In this document: positions 41,247-42,771 of the stretch, piece by piece
Layout of the letters: each line of letters begins with the position of its first letter
Numbering within the stretch: the first letter of the stretch is position 1
DNA from: a bacterium
GTDB taxonomy: Bacteria; Krumholzibacteriota; Krumholzibacteriia; LZORAL124-64-63
Assembly (NCBI GenBank): GCA_018814885.1
Contig: JAHIYU010000120.1
Location: 1-42,771 of the forward strand
Length of the DNA stretch: 42,771 nt
Reading direction: 5' to 3'
Notes under the pieces: model-generated
Seen by the model: only the letters and a program-made list of their open reading frames with translations
The model's database searches: none
Told to the model about the DNA's origin: nothing
Made by a program: the position numbers and the translations under genes

Positions 41247-41753
41247 ATGGTCGGGAAAATCACGCTCACGGCCAGCCAGGAAGACTATCTCGAGGCCATA
41301 CACCACGTCATCGCCGAGAACCGGGTCGCCCGCTCGCGCGACCTCGTGTCCCGCCTCGGCGTGAACAGCTCGTCGGTGACGCAGGCCCTGCGCGCCCTGT
41401 CGCAGAAGGGCCTGATCAACTACGAGCGCTACGGCGTCGTCACGTTGACCGACGCCGGCGAGGAGCAGGCCCACGACGTGATCCGCCGGCACGAGGCGCT
41501 GCGCGACTTCTTCGTGCGGATCCTGCTGGTGGACGTCGAGACGGCCGAGACAGCGGCCTGCAAGATGGAACACGCCATGCCCCGCACCATCGTCGACCGG
41601 CTCGTGCAGTTCATCGACTACGCCAACCGCTGTCCCCGCGGCAGCGCGGATTGGGTGGAAGGCTTCGGTTTCTTCTGCCGTAATCACGCTGGCGGCCCCT
41701 GCGAAGTCTGCGACGAGATCAACCAGCCGGGATCCCCGAAGACAGAGGACTGA
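41247..41753 (+). CDS. DtxR/MntR-family metal-dependent regulator with C-terminal cysteine cluster
   Basis: 168 residues. Winged HTH at 10-68 (ASQEDYLEAIHHVIAENRVARSRDLVSRLGVNSSSVTQALRALSQKGL). The metal-dimerisation domain keeps Asp13, Glu16, His82, Cys105, Glu108 and His109 at ligand positions. Asp13 is MntR-like and Cys105 is DtxR/IdeR-like, so Mn or Fe sensing is open. There is no SH3/FeoA tail. Instead, Cys129, Cys144, Cys152 and Cys155 (RCPRG ... FFCRNHAGGPCEVC) form a likely Zn or Fe-S site. ATG 41247 has a G-run ribosome site. Downstream TonB-energiser genes suggest control of metal uptake. Confidence 0.9.
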   Translation: MVGKITLTASQEDYLEAIHHVIAENRVARSRDLVSRLGVNSSSVTQALRALSQKGLINYERYGVVTLTDAGEEQAHDVIRRHEALRDFFVRILLVDVETAETAACKMEHAMPRTIVDRLVQFIDYANRCPRGSADWVEGFGFFCRNHAGGPCEVCDEINQPGSPKTED

Positions 41754-41781
41754 GCCGCGCGCGCCCGCGCGGGAGGTGGCA

Positions 41782-42540
41782 ATGAGAATTGCAGGGACGG
41801 CGGTCGGGCTGCTCGTGTTCGCGACGGCGCTGCCGCTGGCGGCCCAGGACCCGGGCCGTGAGGCGAAGGATACCGTCGCCGGCACCGTCGAGCTGCGCCA
41901 GGACACGCAGGCGTCGAACGACGCGTGGGCCCGGGAAAGGTCGCACCTGCTGGACCGCTACCGCGGCCTGCAGTCGGAACTCGTTTACCTGGAGCAGCGC
42001 ACCGCCGCCGAGACCGAACGGGTGACGGCCAGGCAGGCGCGCGCCGACGAGCTGCGCCGCCGACTGGCGGAATCGACCCGGCTGGAAGCCTCCCTGCAGG
42101 ACACCCTGGACGTGATCTGCGGCCGCCTGGAGTCCTGGGTCGCGGCCGACGCGCCCTTCCTGCCGGGCGAACGCGAGGCCCGCCTCGCCGCCTTGCGCCG
42201 CGAACTGTCGCGTCCCGAGGCGTCGCCCGGCGAGAAGCTGCGCCGCCTGCTCGAGGCCCTGCAGGTGGAGACCGGCTACGGCGCCACCGTGGAGGTCTAC
42301 CAGGACCGCATCGCGGCCGGCGGGGAGGAGCTCTTCGTCGACGTGCTGCGCCTCGGCCGCCTGGCCCTCTTCTGGCGCACGCCCGACGCGAAGCGCGCCG
42401 GCTGGCACGATCCCGCCGCCGGGACCTGGACGGAGCTGCCGCGACGGTATCGCCGCAGCATCGGGCTGGCCCTGGAGATGGCGTCGCGCATGCGCCCGGT
42501 CGAGCCGGTGTCGTTGCCGCTGGGGAGGATCGCGCCATGA
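41782..42540 (+). CDS. DUF3450 periplasmic coiled-coil protein (TonB-system partner)
   Basis: 252 residues. A signal peptide (MRIAGTAVGLLVFATALPLAAQD) precedes a long coiled coil (about 35-115: RSHLLDRYRGLQSELVYLEQRTAAETERV...) and a C-terminal domain with VEVYQDRIAAGGEELFVDVLRLGRLALFWRTPD and RRSIGLALEMASRMRP, as in DUF3450 proteins. In Vibrio and relatives such genes precede TtpC, ExbB2, ExbD2 and TonB2. The same order begins here. It probably supports the energy-transducing complex in the periplasm. ATG 41782 has GGGAGG five bases upstream. It overlaps the next gene by ATGA. Confidence 0.83.
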   Translation: MRIAGTAVGLLVFATALPLAAQDPGREAKDTVAGTVELRQDTQASNDAWARERSHLLDRYRGLQSELVYLEQRTAAETERVTARQARADELRRRLAESTRLEASLQDTLDVICGRLESWVAADAPFLPGEREARLAALRRELSRPEASPGEKLRRLLEALQVETGYGATVEVYQDRIAAGGEELFVDVLRLGRLALFWRTPDAKRAGWHDPAAGTWTELPRRYRRSIGLALEMASRMRPVEPVSLPLGRIAP

Positions 42541-42771
42541 AGCGCAACCTCCTGCCGATCTGCCTCCTGCTGGCCGTCCTCTCGTCCGCCGCCGCGGCCC
42601 AGGACATCCGCGAGGCGGTGCGCAAGGCGCGGGCCGACCGCGAGCAGGCCTTCGCGGAGGCTGCCGAGGCGGAGCACCGCATCCTTGCCGACCGCGACTC
42701 CCTGACCGCCGCAGTCGCCGGCCTCGAGGCCCGCCGAGACGACCTCCAGGCCGGCCTCGACGCGCTGGCGC
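42537..42771 (+). CDS. TtpC/ExbB-like protein, N-terminal part only
   Basis: 78 codons are seen before the window ends. The start MKRNLLPICLLLAVLSSAAAAQD is a signal peptide, followed by a coiled coil (VRKARADREQAFAEAAEAEHRI...LTAAVAGLEARRDDLQAG). Its place directly after DUF3450 with an ATGA overlap matches TtpC, a MotA/TolQ/ExbB proton-channel protein with a long periplasmic coiled-coil extension. The channel domain itself is outside the window, so the call rests on context and the coiled coil. It probably continues as ExbB/ExbD/TonB genes powering iron or other metal uptake. Confidence 0.65.
   Translation, partial: MKRNLLPICLLLAVLSSAAAAQDIREAVRKARADREQAFAEAAEAEHRILADRDSLTAAVAGLEARRDDLQAGLDALA

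Noticed and set aside
1..42771. CRISPR arrays, tRNA/rRNA genes, insertion sequences, phage or integrase genes.
   Set aside because: No regularly spaced repeats, cloverleaf-like sequences or transposase/integrase motifs were seen in the gaps or coding frames.

Overview
The window comes from a GC-rich Gram-negative bacterium. Signs of an outer membrane are lipoprotein signal peptides, a Wza-type outer-membrane export protein, a YcbB-type L,D-transpeptidase and a TtpC/ExbB-type energiser. A secreted DUF362 protein ends in a PNPFNP...SGVYYYRL module, the FlgD-like/T9SS-type C-terminal domain common in FCB-superphylum lineages. High GC plus this domain suggests an uncultured FCB-related group (Krumholzibacteriota/Eisenbacteria-like). 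This is inference; the window has no rRNA or tRNA marker.

Layout. 1-4.9 kb: a partial L,D-transpeptidase (minus), an NhaP-type Na+/H+ antiporter, then a compact operon SatD-like regulator - DUF3307 membrane protein - DsrC, followed by a secreted isoaspartyl methyltransferase. 5.0-29.4 kb: a large surface-polysaccharide locus. Its GC-rich left half has a membrane-bound nucleotide-sugar dehydratase, flippase, polymerase/ligase, three glycosyltransferases (one broken by an in-frame TAA), a PglC-type phosphoglycosyl transferase, a PglD-type acetyltransferase, a PglE-type aminotransferase and a large SLBB export protein. A clearly lower-GC block (about 18.3-27.2 kb) follows with a Wzz-like chain-length protein, second flippase, second polymerase, GT2, GT4, GNAT, aminotransferase and a PglA-like GT4. 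It is bounded by another aminotransferase and a second sugar-phosphate transferase behind a sigma-54-like promoter. 29.5-42.8 kb: housekeeping and accessory genes: DUF885 lipoprotein peptidase, GAF protein, EamA transporter, DUF362 surface protein, small membrane protein, MutM, TerB/DnaJ protein, Cys-rich diguanylate cyclase, nitroreductase, oligoendopeptidase F, lipoprotein, DtxR-family regulator, DUF3450 protein and the start of a TtpC/ExbB-like protein.

How they work together. The polysaccharide genes look sufficient to make a UDP-bacillosamine-type sugar, load it on undecaprenyl phosphate, extend, flip, polymerise and export it. Two Wzx/Wzy sets of different base composition suggest two glycans, or replacement of part of the locus by transfer.

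The most novel signal is at 2.2-3.7 kb. The SatD-like protein carries a motif series resembling a class III nucleotide cyclase palm plus a C-terminal HTH. Three copies of TTGGCT-N6-AGCCAA lie upstream, the last covering the -10 box of a promoter that would give a nearly leaderless mRNA. It reads as a self-regulated, possibly nucleotide-linked membrane module of unknown function.
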